A program made the position numbers and the translations under genes. Below are positions 8,486 to 16,320 of a stretch of DNA of 64,000 nucleotides, in pieces (position 1 is the stretch's first letter; each line of letters opens with the position of its first letter). The notes below the pieces were generated by a model. That model worked only from the letters and a program-made list of their open reading frames with translations. It searched no databases and was not told the origin of the DNA. This stretch comes from Jejuia pallidilutea (GTDB lineage Bacteria; Bacteroidota; Bacteroidia; Flavobacteriales; Flavobacteriaceae), in contig NZ_PVEO01000011.1 in NCBI RefSeq assembly GCF_002973595.1, forward strand, positions 55,306-119,305. Direction: 5' to 3'.

Positions 8486-9385
8486 TTGGCCTTGAGCAAT
8501 TCAAAAACTTCGATAGCAGCACCGTCAGTAATTTCAGATTTTAAGGAAATTACTAAAATGCGCCTGTCCATAAGTGTTGTATTCTCTTCATTGGCCGGAT
8601 ATTTATTGGGTGTGGAGGTTGTAGATTTTAAAGTACTTGTTTTACTGGCGCTTGGAGGCTATTTTATGGTTGGAGCTTCCAATGGGTTTAATCAAATTAT
8701 AGAAAAAGATCTTGATGCGTTAATGCAGCGTACCAAAAATAGGCCTATTCCAGCAGGACGCATGTCTGTTAACACAGCGTTTATAATTTCATCACTATTC
8801 ACCTTGTTGGGTATTGCCATTTTATACAGCATTAATAAGCAAACCGCCATGTTTGGCGCTATTTCAATATTTCTATATACCTGCGTTTATACCCCGCTAA
8901 AAACCAAAACACCATTGTCGGTTTTTGTTGGTGCAATTCCTGGAGCTATTCCGTTTATGTTGGGTTGGGTTGCCGCAACGGATAATTTTGGTATAGAACC
9001 AGGTACTTTGTTTGCATTGCAGTTTTTTTGGCAATTTCCGCATTTTTGGGCCATAGGATGGTTTTTGTATGATGATTATAAACGAGGTGGTTTTTTTATG
9101 TTACCCACTGGAAAACAAGATAGGGGTACTGCGGTACAAACTATAATGTACTGTATATGGACGGTTTTAATTTCCATTATTCCAGTTTTTGGTTTTACAG
9201 GTAAATTACAACTCTCTATTATTGCCGCAATACTTGTTTTTGCATTAGGGCTTTGGCTTATATATTATGCTGTTAGGTTATTTAGACTAATGACGGAAAA
9301 AGCAGCAAGACAGCTGATGTTGGTAAGCGTATCGTACATTACATTAGTGCAAATAGTTTATGTAATTGATAAATTTTTAAGTTAA
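8486..9385 (+). CDS. ctaB: Protoheme IX farnesyltransferase (heme O synthase)
   Basis: This UbiA-family enzyme (also called CyoE) transfers a farnesyl group to heme B, making heme O for cytochrome oxidases. The 299 residues include about eight or nine membrane helices and the conserved substrate-binding segment NQIIEKDLDALMQRTKNRP followed by IPAGR. No ATG lies in front of the conserved region; the start must be TTG at 8486 or the in-frame TTG at 8492. The next oxidase gene begins one base after its stop codon, so the two are cotranscribed. Length and motif are normal. Confidence 0.95.
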   Translation: MALSNSKTSIAAPSVISDFKEITKMRLSISVVFSSLAGYLLGVEVVDFKVLVLLALGGYFMVGASNGFNQIIEKDLDALMQRTKNRPIPAGRMSVNTAFIISSLFTLLGIAILYSINKQTAMFGAISIFLYTCVYTPLKTKTPLSVFVGAIPGAIPFMLGWVAATDNFGIEPGTLFALQFFWQFPHFWAIGWFLYDDYKRGGFFMLPTGKQDRGTAVQTIMYCIWTVLISIIPVFGFTGKLQLSIIAAILVFALGLWLIYYAVRLFRLMTEKAARQLMLVSVSYITLVQIVYVIDKFLS

Positions 9386-9386
9386 G

Positions 9387-9968
9387 ATGGATTTAACTCA
9401 GGGTACATTAAAAGAAAAAAATAATAGGGCAAAAAAAATGATGCTTTGGTTTGGCATTGTGTCTTTAATTATGAGTTTTGGAGGTTGGACGAGTGCCTTT
9501 TTGGTAAGCCGTTCTAGACCAGATTGGGTTAAGGACTTCGAGTTGCCCAATGCCTTTATTATAAGTACTGTTGTAATTATAATAAGTAGCGTTACATTTA
9601 TATTAGCAAAACGTGCCTTAAAAAATGGGAACCGTTCTGCTACAAGTGCTTTCTTGTTGGCTACTCTTGTTTTGGGCGTTGTGTTTATAATTAATCAGTT
9701 TTATGGCTTTCAGCAAATTATAGATTTAGGTTATAATTTTACGGGGCCAACCAGTAATGTTACCATGTCTTACATTTATTTAATAGCATTTGTGCATATT
9801 TTACACGTTGTTGCTGGGTTAATTTGTTTATTGGTCGTAATTTATAATCATTTTAAACAAAAATACAATGCACAGAATTTATTGGGCTTTGAATTGGCAG
9901 CAACATTTTGGCATTTTATAGATATACTATGGGTTTATCTGTTTTTGTTCTTATATTTCGTAAAATAA
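9387..9968 (+). CDS. Heme-copper oxidase subunit III (short form)
   Basis: The 193-residue protein has five membrane helices and the family features FVHILHVVAGL and FWHFIDILWVYLFLFLYF at the C-terminus. Subunit III stabilises the catalytic subunit of cytochrome c oxidase and supports proton uptake. The ATG follows the heme O synthase stop codon by one base. A second subunit III gene follows. Subunits I and II are not in the window; in this group they usually lie elsewhere, with the alternative complex III genes. Confidence 0.92.
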   Translation: MDLTQGTLKEKNNRAKKMMLWFGIVSLIMSFGGWTSAFLVSRSRPDWVKDFELPNAFIISTVVIIISSVTFILAKRALKNGNRSATSAFLLATLVLGVVFIINQFYGFQQIIDLGYNFTGPTSNVTMSYIYLIAFVHILHVVAGLICLLVVIYNHFKQKYNAQNLLGFELAATFWHFIDILWVYLFLFLYFVK

Positions 9969-10071
9969 GGTTTTTGTGTTTTTGAAAAGGCTTACATACA
10001 CTGAATTAATGGGCTTTTTTAGAAGATTTCAAAATTAAATTAGGTATATTTCGTTAAAAAAATAAATTGAT

Positions 10072-10079
10072 TATTTTTG
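10072..10079 (+). promoter_or_regulatory. Possible -7 element before the second subunit III gene
   Basis: TATTTTTG at 10072-10079 matches TAnnTTTG and lies 28 bp before the ATG. The -33 region reads TTTCG rather than TTTG, so the promoter may be weak. Confidence 0.4.
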
Positions 10080-10107
10080 TGCAACTTTTAAATAACTATC
10101 TATAAAT

Positions 10108-11100
10108 ATGAGTACAGCAGTAGCAGAAGGCAAAACTTGGGGCGGAGGCAACCAACCTTTGCAAGCAAGTTATGGTAAAATGATGATGTGGTTTTTCATC
10201 GTCTCTGATGCATTAACTTTCTCAGGGTTTTTAGCAGCCTACGGATTTTCGAGATTTAAGTTTATTGATTCATGGCCAATTGCCGACGAAGTGTTTACTC
10301 ACTTTCCGTTCTTACATGGAGTAGACGCACCAATGTACTATGTGGCGTTTATGACGTTTGTGCTTATCATGTCTTCTGTAACTATGGTATTGGCAGTTGA
10401 TGCGGGACATCATATGAACAAAGCCAAGGTAACACTGTACATGTTTTTAACTATTATAGGTGGCTTAATATTCGTTGGGTCTCAGGCATGGGAATGGAAT
10501 ACCTTTATTAAAGGCGACTATGGTGCAATACAAACCGAAGGTGGAAATATTTTACAATTTGGAAAATATGTTGAACAAGATGGAGAACAGGTATTTAAAA
10601 GAGTAGCTGTAAGAGATATAGCTATTCCTGCTACAAGTAAAGAAAGAGTTCAACACGAAAGAAAAAATGGCCTTTGGTACGTTAGCGAAGGTACTTTACC
10701 TTCCTACACTATGGACGAAGTAATACATGGTCTTCAGGCTAACAAAGACGTTCTTGTAAGAACCCAAATAATAAATGAGGCAGGTGAAAAAACGGTCTTA
10801 TCAAGAGAAGAATCTATTAACCAAATCATGAAAAATGGTAAAACTGTAGTTGAGGGTGCTAATCTACATGTAAATGAATATGGCTCTCCACTATTTGCAG
10901 ATTTCTTTTTCTTTATTACAGGATTTCATGGATTCCACGTTTTCTCTGGGGTAGTAATTAACATTATTATTTTCTTTAATGTATTATTAGGAACTTACGA
11001 AAGACGCGGTAGCTACGAAATGGTTGAAAAAGTTGGATTATATTGGCACTTTGTAGATTTAGTATGGGTATTTGTATTTACATTCTTCTACTTAGTTTAA
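10108..11100 (+). CDS. Heme-copper oxidase subunit III with a large soluble insertion
   Basis: The 330-residue protein has the usual subunit III core: helices at about 25-48, 75-97 and 108-127, then HGFHVFSG and LYWHFVDLVWVFVFTFFYLV in the final part. Between residues about 132 and 258 there is an insertion of some 125 hydrophilic residues that is absent from the shorter paralogue upstream. The insertion contains no recognisable metal-binding motif; it has short repeated ideas of strand and helix (VLVRTQIINEAGEKTV). It is most likely an accessory contact domain outside the membrane. Its side of the membrane depends on helix count and is uncertain. Confidence 0.9.
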   Translation: MSTAVAEGKTWGGGNQPLQASYGKMMMWFFIVSDALTFSGFLAAYGFSRFKFIDSWPIADEVFTHFPFLHGVDAPMYYVAFMTFVLIMSSVTMVLAVDAGHHMNKAKVTLYMFLTIIGGLIFVGSQAWEWNTFIKGDYGAIQTEGGNILQFGKYVEQDGEQVFKRVAVRDIAIPATSKERVQHERKNGLWYVSEGTLPSYTMDEVIHGLQANKDVLVRTQIINEAGEKTVLSREESINQIMKNGKTVVEGANLHVNEYGSPLFADFFFFITGFHGFHVFSGVVINIIIFFNVLLGTYERRGSYEMVEKVGLYWHFVDLVWVFVFTFFYLV

Positions 11101-11191
11101 AATTAATATGATGTCTTTTCCTTTAATGAAGGAATTAAAACAAAAATTGTCATTCTCCTTAAAACGAGAATCTAAATAATAAAAATTTAAA

Positions 11192-11572
11192 ATGGCACAC
11201 GAACATAAATTAGAAATTTTTAGAGGCTTATTAAAGTTTAAATCCAATACCCAAAAAATTTGGGGTGTTTTAATTTTACTTTCTATAGTAACAGCTATCG
11301 AGGTTGTTTTAGGGATACTAAAGCCAGAGTGGTCTATGGTTCCTGTTTTGGGAATGAAACTCTTAAACTGGATATTTATTATTTTAACCATTGTTAAAGC
11401 ATACTACATTACTTGGGATTTTATGCATATGCGTGATGAAACCAAAGGCTTAAGACGTATGGTGGTGTGGACAGGCATTTTCTTAATCCTATATTTAATA
11501 TTTATCTTACTGCAAGAGGGCGGCTATGTATTTGATGTATATAGCGATGGTTATATAAAAAGAGATTTTTAA
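11192..11572 (+). CDS. Cytochrome c oxidase subunit IV-like membrane protein
   Basis: The 126-residue protein has three membrane helices (about 27-47, 52-73, 89-110) and the pattern YYITWDFMHMRDETKGLRR between the second and third helix, typical of small bacterial oxidase subunit IV (COX4_pro/CyoD-like). It follows subunit III by 91 bp in the same direction. Its start has a histidine-containing segment (MAHEHKLEIFRG). A terminator lies about 100 bp downstream, closing the oxidase gene run. Confidence 0.85.
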   Translation: MAHEHKLEIFRGLLKFKSNTQKIWGVLILLSIVTAIEVVLGILKPEWSMVPVLGMKLLNWIFIILTIVKAYYITWDFMHMRDETKGLRRMVVWTGIFLILYLIFILLQEGGYVFDVYSDGYIKRDF

Positions 11573-11676
11573 AGGAACGCTTATTTAGTGAGGTTTTTTT
11601 AAGCGCATACATAATAAGCTTAATTAATACCGCTTTATCACAATACAAACACAATTTCTTGTTAAAATATATAATG

Positions 11677-11710
11677 AAGGTGGTTTTTAATAACCGCCTT
11701 TTTTATTTTT
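11677..11710 (+). terminator. Terminator after the oxidase genes
   Basis: AAGGTGGTT (11677-11685) pairs with AACCGCCTT (11692-11700), with one G-U pair, and is followed by a T run. The T run also contains TATTTTTG (11704-11711), a possible -7 element for the next operon. Confidence 0.7.
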
Positions 11711-11746
11711 GCTAAAGCATTTAAACATAGGTAAATTCAATACACA

Positions 11747-12469
11747 ATGAATTATAAAAAAGTAGGTATTTATGCAGTTCTAGGAATTTTGTTCTTCCTC
11801 CCCGTTACTTTTTTATTATTTCTATATCCAGCTACACATAATTACACCCCGTTAGATATTATAAACGAAAATGTGGCAGACATACATGGTTTTTCTTTTA
11901 ATTCTGAAGAAGATATTATGTTAAAAGACCACATAACCGTTTTAAGCTTTTTAGGCAATAAACCTATGGAACGCTTAACAGCTGCTTCTAATTTAAAAGA
12001 ATTAGTTTACGATAAATTTAAGGGCTTTAAAAAATTTCAAATAGTACTAATTGCCTCGAAAGGTAACGAAACTGCAGCTGAAGAATTAAAAAAAGAAATT
12101 AGCCTTTACGAAGATTTACGCTTTTTACATGTGGTGTATGGCACGCCTAAACAAATTACAAACGTATTTAAAAGTTTAAAATATAGCGAACCACTAGACA
12201 GCAATTTAGCCACCGATAATGTTTTTATAATAGATAAAGATTTGAATCAACGAGGGCGAATAGATGATAGGACAGACAAGGAAGTTGAAAAGGAAGCACC
12301 AGTATATGGTTTAAATTCTTATGATTGTATAGAGGTGGCAACCATAAAAAACAAGATGAGTGAAGACCTACGTATTTTGTTTACAGAATATAGACAAAAA
12401 CGCAAAGGCGAATTTAATTCTACCACAAGAAGAGCAGACGATTTAAAAAGCGAAAATGAAAAAAACTAA
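11747..12469 (+). CDS. SCO-like membrane-anchored protein lacking the copper-binding cysteines
   Basis: The protein of 240 residues has one N-terminal membrane anchor (about 7-29) and a soluble part that reads like a thioredoxin fold. ITVLSFLGNK (63-72) lines up with the VYVVEFFFTT strand of the SCO gene downstream, and VFIIDKDLNQRGRID (159-173) lines up with its FALIDKNGYIRSRKD. The CxxxC motif is replaced by residues without cysteine; the only cysteine is C194. It overlaps the SCO gene by 14 bp. I infer a non-copper partner or scaffold in oxidase assembly. The family itself is uncharacterised to my knowledge. Confidence 0.7.
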   Translation: MNYKKVGIYAVLGILFFLPVTFLLFLYPATHNYTPLDIINENVADIHGFSFNSEEDIMLKDHITVLSFLGNKPMERLTAASNLKELVYDKFKGFKKFQIVLIASKGNETAAEELKKEISLYEDLRFLHVVYGTPKQITNVFKSLKYSEPLDSNLATDNVFIIDKDLNQRGRIDDRTDKEVEKEAPVYGLNSYDCIEVATIKNKMSEDLRILFTEYRQKRKGEFNSTTRRADDLKSENEKN

Positions 12470-13196
12470 TTATTCTTATATAGGTATTGCATTTGTAATT
12501 CTAGTGTTTGGGATACTTTTTGTGCCAGAAATAGTAGATCGTATTACCAATAATGATATTACTAGAAAAGAAAGTAGAAGTAACTTAAAACAAGAAGGGC
12601 GCAAAACTTCAGATTTGGTCTTTATTGAAAATAATGGTGAAAAACGAAGTGTTCCAGAATTTAGCTTTACAAACCAAAATGGCGAGCAAATCACTAATGC
12701 AAACTACAAAGGGAAAGTGTACGTTGTGGAATTTTTCTTTACCACATGCCCAACCATTTGTCCTAGAATGAATAATAATTTGGTACAAATTCAAAATACA
12801 TTTAAAGATTTTGAGGATTTTGGGGTAGCATCTTTTACTATAAATCCAGAACACGACACTCCAGAAGTGCTAAAATCTTATGCAGAAACTTATGGAATAA
12901 CCAACCCAAACTGGCATTTGCTTACTGGAGAAAAGGAAAATATTTATAAGCTCGCTAACGAAGGATTTTACATTTATGCAGCAGAAAATAAAGATGTAGA
13001 AGGTGGATTTGAGCATTCAGGAAATTTTGCCTTAATTGATAAAAACGGATACATACGTTCTAGAAAAGATAAATTTGGAAACCCTATTATTTATTACCGA
13101 GGTGTAACTTCTGAGGAAGAACGTACTGATGATAATGGCGAAGTGGAACAAATAAGCATATTAAAAGAAGATATTAAAAAGTTGCTAAATGAATAA
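12456..13196 (+). CDS. SCO1/SenC family copper chaperone
   Basis: SCO proteins deliver copper to, or reduce, the CuA site of cytochrome oxidase. The 246-residue protein has an N-terminal membrane anchor (about 8-25), then the thioredoxin-like domain with the copper-binding CPTIC pair (C98 and C102) and the third ligand histidine 187 in GGFEHSGNFALID. All three metal ligands are therefore intact. It overlaps both neighbours (14 bp upstream, 8 bp downstream), which argues for tight translational coupling with the degenerate SCO relative and the DUF420 gene. Confidence 0.95.
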   Translation: MKKTNYSYIGIAFVILVFGILFVPEIVDRITNNDITRKESRSNLKQEGRKTSDLVFIENNGEKRSVPEFSFTNQNGEQITNANYKGKVYVVEFFFTTCPTICPRMNNNLVQIQNTFKDFEDFGVASFTINPEHDTPEVLKSYAETYGITNPNWHLLTGEKENIYKLANEGFYIYAAENKDVEGGFEHSGNFALIDKNGYIRSRKDKFGNPIIYYRGVTSEEERTDDNGEVEQISILKEDIKKLLNE

Positions 13197-13722
13197 TAAT
13201 ACTAACCAATTACTTAACGAAACAAAATATAATAAATTAATAGTTGCACTCTCTATAGCAATACCCGTTGTAGTTGCTATTTTATTCGGTGTTAAAATTG
13301 ATGTAGAATTACCCGTTTTTTTACCGCCTATTTATGCAACAACCAATGCAATAACTGCTTTTATTTTAGTACTAGCATTTATTGCAATTCAAAATAAAAA
13401 AGTAAAATTGCACGAACGGTTAATGAAGTTTGCCATTATACTTTCAGTTTTATTTTTAGTAATGTACGTATTGTACCATATGACGAGTGATTCTACTAAA
13501 TTTGGAGGGGAAGGTGTAATTAAATACGTATATTATTTTATATTAATAACACATATTTTAATGTCTATAGCTGTAATACCTTTTGTTTTAATAACTTATG
13601 TTAGAGCTATAACTAACAATATAGAAAAGCATAAGAAAATAGCCAAAATAACATTTCCGTTATGGTTATATGTAGCTATAACAGGAGTTGTAGTTTATAT
13701 TATGATTTCACCTTATTATTAA
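13189..13722 (+). CDS. DUF420 family membrane protein (CtaM-like)
   Basis: The 177-residue protein has five membrane helices. Histidines in KLHERLMKFAI, YHMTSD, THILMSIAV and EKHKKIAK are at positions typical of DUF420 (PF04238). A member of this family in Gram-positive bacteria, CtaM, is required for cytochrome oxidase maturation. With SCO directly upstream (8-bp overlap), a role in oxidase assembly is likely here too. The downstream gap holds the tandem repeat array, which separates this operon from the small CxxC gene. Confidence 0.85.
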   Translation: MNNNTNQLLNETKYNKLIVALSIAIPVVVAILFGVKIDVELPVFLPPIYATTNAITAFILVLAFIAIQNKKVKLHERLMKFAIILSVLFLVMYVLYHMTSDSTKFGGEGVIKYVYYFILITHILMSIAVIPFVLITYVRAITNNIEKHKKIAKITFPLWLYVAITGVVVYIMISPYY

Positions 13723-13729
13723 TGAGATT

Positions 13730-14057
13730 CTATATTTTGAAGTTCGCTGAACGCACAAAATATAGTAAATCGAATTAATCCCGCTTTTTAGCGGGATCTA
13801 AATAAAGCCTTTTTGCCACTTTTTTGAAGTTCGCAGAACGCACAAAATATAGCAAATTGAATTAATCCCGCTTTTTAGCGGGATCTAAATAAAGCTTTTT
13901 TGCCACTTTTTTGAAGTTCGCAGAACGCACAAAATATAGTAAATCGAATTAATCCCGCTTTTTAGCGGGATCTAAATAAAGCTTTTTTGCCACTTTTTTG
14001 AAGTTCGCAGAACGCACAAAATATAGCAAATTGAATTAATCCCGCTTTTTAGCGGAT
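13730..14057. repeat. Tandem array of an 87-bp hairpin-containing repeat (about 3.7 copies)
   Basis: The same phase-marking base recurs at 13739, 13826, 13913 and 14000, a constant 87-bp period. Each unit contains GTTCGC(T/A)GAAC and the stem ATCCCGCT-TTTT-AGCGGGAT (for example 13778-13797). Copies 1 and 3 read TAGTAAATCG; copies 2 and 4 read TAGCAAATTG, so a 174-bp pair seems to have been duplicated. Only copy 1 keeps a left arm CTATATTTTG (13730-13739) pairing with CAAAATATAG (13756-13765). Copy 4 is cut short with a damaged stem, 16 bp before the next ATG. This accounts for nearly all of the 350-bp gap. Confidence 0.95.
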
Positions 14058-14072
14058 TCATAAAAATAAAAA

Positions 14073-14291
14073 ATGAAAAATAAAATAGTTTTTATTCTTT
14101 TTTCTATGCTCTTTCTTATGAAAAGTAGCGCTCAATGTGCTATGTGTAGAGCAGTCTTAGAAACTGAGGAAGGACAAACTGCAGCAGAGGGCATTAACAA
14201 CGGTATTATGTATTTAATGGCTATTCCTTACATACTTGTTGCTGCCTTGGGCTACTTTATTTACCTTCGTTTTTATAAATTAAAAAAGTAA
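14073..14291 (+). CDS. Small exported CxxC membrane protein of unknown function
   Basis: The protein is only 72 residues: a signal peptide (about 1-20, ending SSA), then QCAMC with C22 and C25 at the very start of the mature chain, a short acidic stretch, one membrane helix (about 44-66) and a basic tail. The cysteine pair would sit on the periplasmic face. It is not a lipobox, since the residue before the first cysteine is Q. Location after SCO and DUF420 suggests a part in oxidase assembly, metal handling or thiol chemistry; this is inference only. The ATG lies just after the last, damaged unit of the tandem repeats. Confidence 0.8.
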   Translation: MKNKIVFILFSMLFLMKSSAQCAMCRAVLETEEGQTAAEGINNGIMYLMAIPYILVAALGYFIYLRFYKLKK

Positions 14292-14395
14292 AAGAAGTTT
14301 TTCATCTTTTACTGTAACATTTCCTTGCGTTGGTAGTCTAATGTTAAAGGACTTTTATAAATAGCGACTGTTTTAATGCTTTAATCAATCAAAAA

Positions 14396-15097
14396 ATGCT
14401 AAAAATCAGTGATTTACACAAATCCTATGCCATAGGAGACACTAGTTTACATGTTTTAAAAGGTATAGATTTATCTGTAGAAGAAGGCGAAATGGTGGCC
14501 ATTATGGGGTCATCTGGCTCTGGGAAATCTACATTATTAAATATTATTGGCATGTTAGATGTTGCCGATTCTGGCGAATATATATTAGACGGCTTACCTA
14601 TAGACAATCTAACCGAAAAAAAAGCAGCAGTATACAGGAATAAATTTTTAGGTTTTATTTTCCAGTCCTTTAATCTTATTAATTATAAAAATGCGTTAGA
14701 AAACGTTGCACTTCCACTATACTACCAAGGGCTAAAACGAAAAAAACGTCAAGAATTAGGGATGTTTCATTTAGGAAAAGTAGGTCTTACCGATTGGGCG
14801 CATCATCTACCAAAAGAGTTATCTGGGGGACAAAAACAGCGTGTGGCCATTGCCCGAGCATTGGCGGCAAACCCCAAATTACTTCTTGCCGACGAGCCAA
14901 CAGGAGCTCTAGATACCAAAACGTCTTACGAAATCATGGAATTTATCCAACAATTAAATGATGAAGGTAAAACCATTTTAATGGTTACTCACGAAGAAGA
15001 TATTGCCAACATGTGCAAGCGTATTGTACGCCTACGCGATGGTGTTATTATGGAAGATAAAAAAGTAACCCAAGTAAGAGCAAGTCAGTATGTTTGA
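14396..15097 (+). CDS. ABC transporter ATP-binding protein (MacB/LolD type)
   Basis: This is the 233-residue ATPase of a MacB-type exporter. Walker [10 protein letters not shown] is at 38-46, the Q-loop at FIFQSFNL, the signature LSGGQ at 142-146, Walker B LLLADEP at 162-168 and the H-loop in MVTHE. It overlaps the first permease gene by 8 bp and opens a five-gene operon (ATPase, two permeases, periplasmic adaptor, TolC-like channel). The substrate is unknown; relatives export macrolides, peptides or lipoproteins. Confidence 0.95.
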   Translation: MLKISDLHKSYAIGDTSLHVLKGIDLSVEEGEMVAIMGSSGSGKSTLLNIIGMLDVADSGEYILDGLPIDNLTEKKAAVYRNKFLGFIFQSFNLINYKNALENVALPLYYQGLKRKKRQELGMFHLGKVGLTDWAHHLPKELSGGQKQRVAIARALAANPKLLLADEPTGALDTKTSYEIMEFIQQLNDEGKTILMVTHEEDIANMCKRIVRLRDGVIMEDKKVTQVRASQYV

Positions 15098-16319
15098 TAT
15101 AGACCTTTGGCGGGAAATATTTCAAAGTATTAATAAAAACAGAACACGTAGCATACTTTCTGGGTTTACCATTGCTTTTGCAATACTTTTATTTACCATA
15201 CTTTTTGGTATCGCTAATGGGTTAGAAAACACCTTTATAGAATTATTTGGAACAGATGCGAAAAACTCTATTGTAATTTTTCCAGGAAGAACTACAAAAG
15301 CGCATAAAGGCCTTCAATCTGGACGTAGAATTAGATTTAAAAATGAAGATTACAATTATATTTTAGAAGAGTTTGGCGATAATGTGGAATACATTACTTC
15401 TAAAGTTAATAGGAATGTGGAAGCATCGTTTAAAGGCGAAAAAAATTCGTATCAAGTACGAGCGGTTCATCCCGAACATATGTACATTGAAAATAATGTA
15501 GTAGAAAAAGGACGCTATATTAATAACAGAGATCTTCAAAATAGAACAAAAGTAGCCGTAATTGGCAATGCCATTAAAGAGGATTTATTTATAAGAGAAG
15601 AGGCTGTAGGCAAATACATTAATTTAAACGGTATTCCTTATAAAGTGGTAGGTGTTTTTAGTGATGATGAAGGTGATAACGAAGAAAATGTTATTTATAC
15701 ACCCATAACCACAGCCCAAAGGGTATATGGAAATAATGATTATGTCGATTTTATTCATTTAACTTATAACCCCAAATTAAACTACGATCAAGCTATAGCT
15801 TTCGGAAATTCACTCACTAGGAAACTTAAGAATAAATTTGATGTTGCAAACGACGACCAACGCGCCATTAGGGTAAGAAATTTTGCCGAGGGCACCAGAA
15901 ATGTAAGCCAAATGATGTTTGTACTAAATCTTATTGTATTATTTGTAGGTTCAGGAACCTTAATAGCAGGCATAATGGGCATTAGTAACATCATGGTATT
16001 TATCGTAAAAGAACGTACCAAGGAAATTGGTGTAAGAAAAGCATTGGGCGCTTCGCCTAGATCTATTGTTTCCATTATTTTACTCGAATCTATTTTAATT
16101 ACATCACTAGCAGGATATGTTGGATTATTAATAGGTGCCACCGTACTTAAAATATTTGGTCCCGGTTTAAAAGATTATTTTATTACCAACCCAGGCGTAA
16201 ATAGTGGTGTAGTAATTGGCGCTACCATAATACTAATTATATCTGGAGCTTTGGCAGGTTATTTACCAGCCAATAAAGCATCTAAAATAAAACCAATTGT
16301 AGCCTTAAGAGACGAATAG
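15090..16319 (+). CDS. ABC transporter permease, MacB type (first)
   Basis: The 409-residue protein has the MacB topology: one N-terminal helix (about 21-42), a periplasmic domain of about 220 residues (MacB_PCD), then three C-terminal helices in the FtsX domain, with ERTKEIGVRKALGASPRSI marking the coupling helix before the last two. It ends IKPIVALRDE. The next permease starts one base after its stop codon. In this operon the ATPase is separate, unlike E. coli MacB, in which it is fused. Confidence 0.93.
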   Translation: MFDIDLWREIFQSINKNRTRSILSGFTIAFAILLFTILFGIANGLENTFIELFGTDAKNSIVIFPGRTTKAHKGLQSGRRIRFKNEDYNYILEEFGDNVEYITSKVNRNVEASFKGEKNSYQVRAVHPEHMYIENNVVEKGRYINNRDLQNRTKVAVIGNAIKEDLFIREEAVGKYINLNGIPYKVVGVFSDDEGDNEENVIYTPITTAQRVYGNNDYVDFIHLTYNPKLNYDQAIAFGNSLTRKLKNKFDVANDDQRAIRVRNFAEGTRNVSQMMFVLNLIVLFVGSGTLIAGIMGISNIMVFIVKERTKEIGVRKALGASPRSIVSIILLESILITSLAGYVGLLIGATVLKIFGPGLKDYFITNPGVNSGVVIGATIILIISGALAGYLPANKASKIKPIVALRDE

Positions 16320-16320
16320 C

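Noticed and set aside
9387..11100. Two subunit III genes as one gene broken by a frameshift
   Set aside because: Each has a complete set of helices and its own C-terminal FVD/WVF motif, so they are paralogues.
13730..14057. Regular repeats that might be a CRISPR array
   Set aside because: The 87-bp units are contiguous with no unique spacers between short identical repeats, and no cas genes are near.
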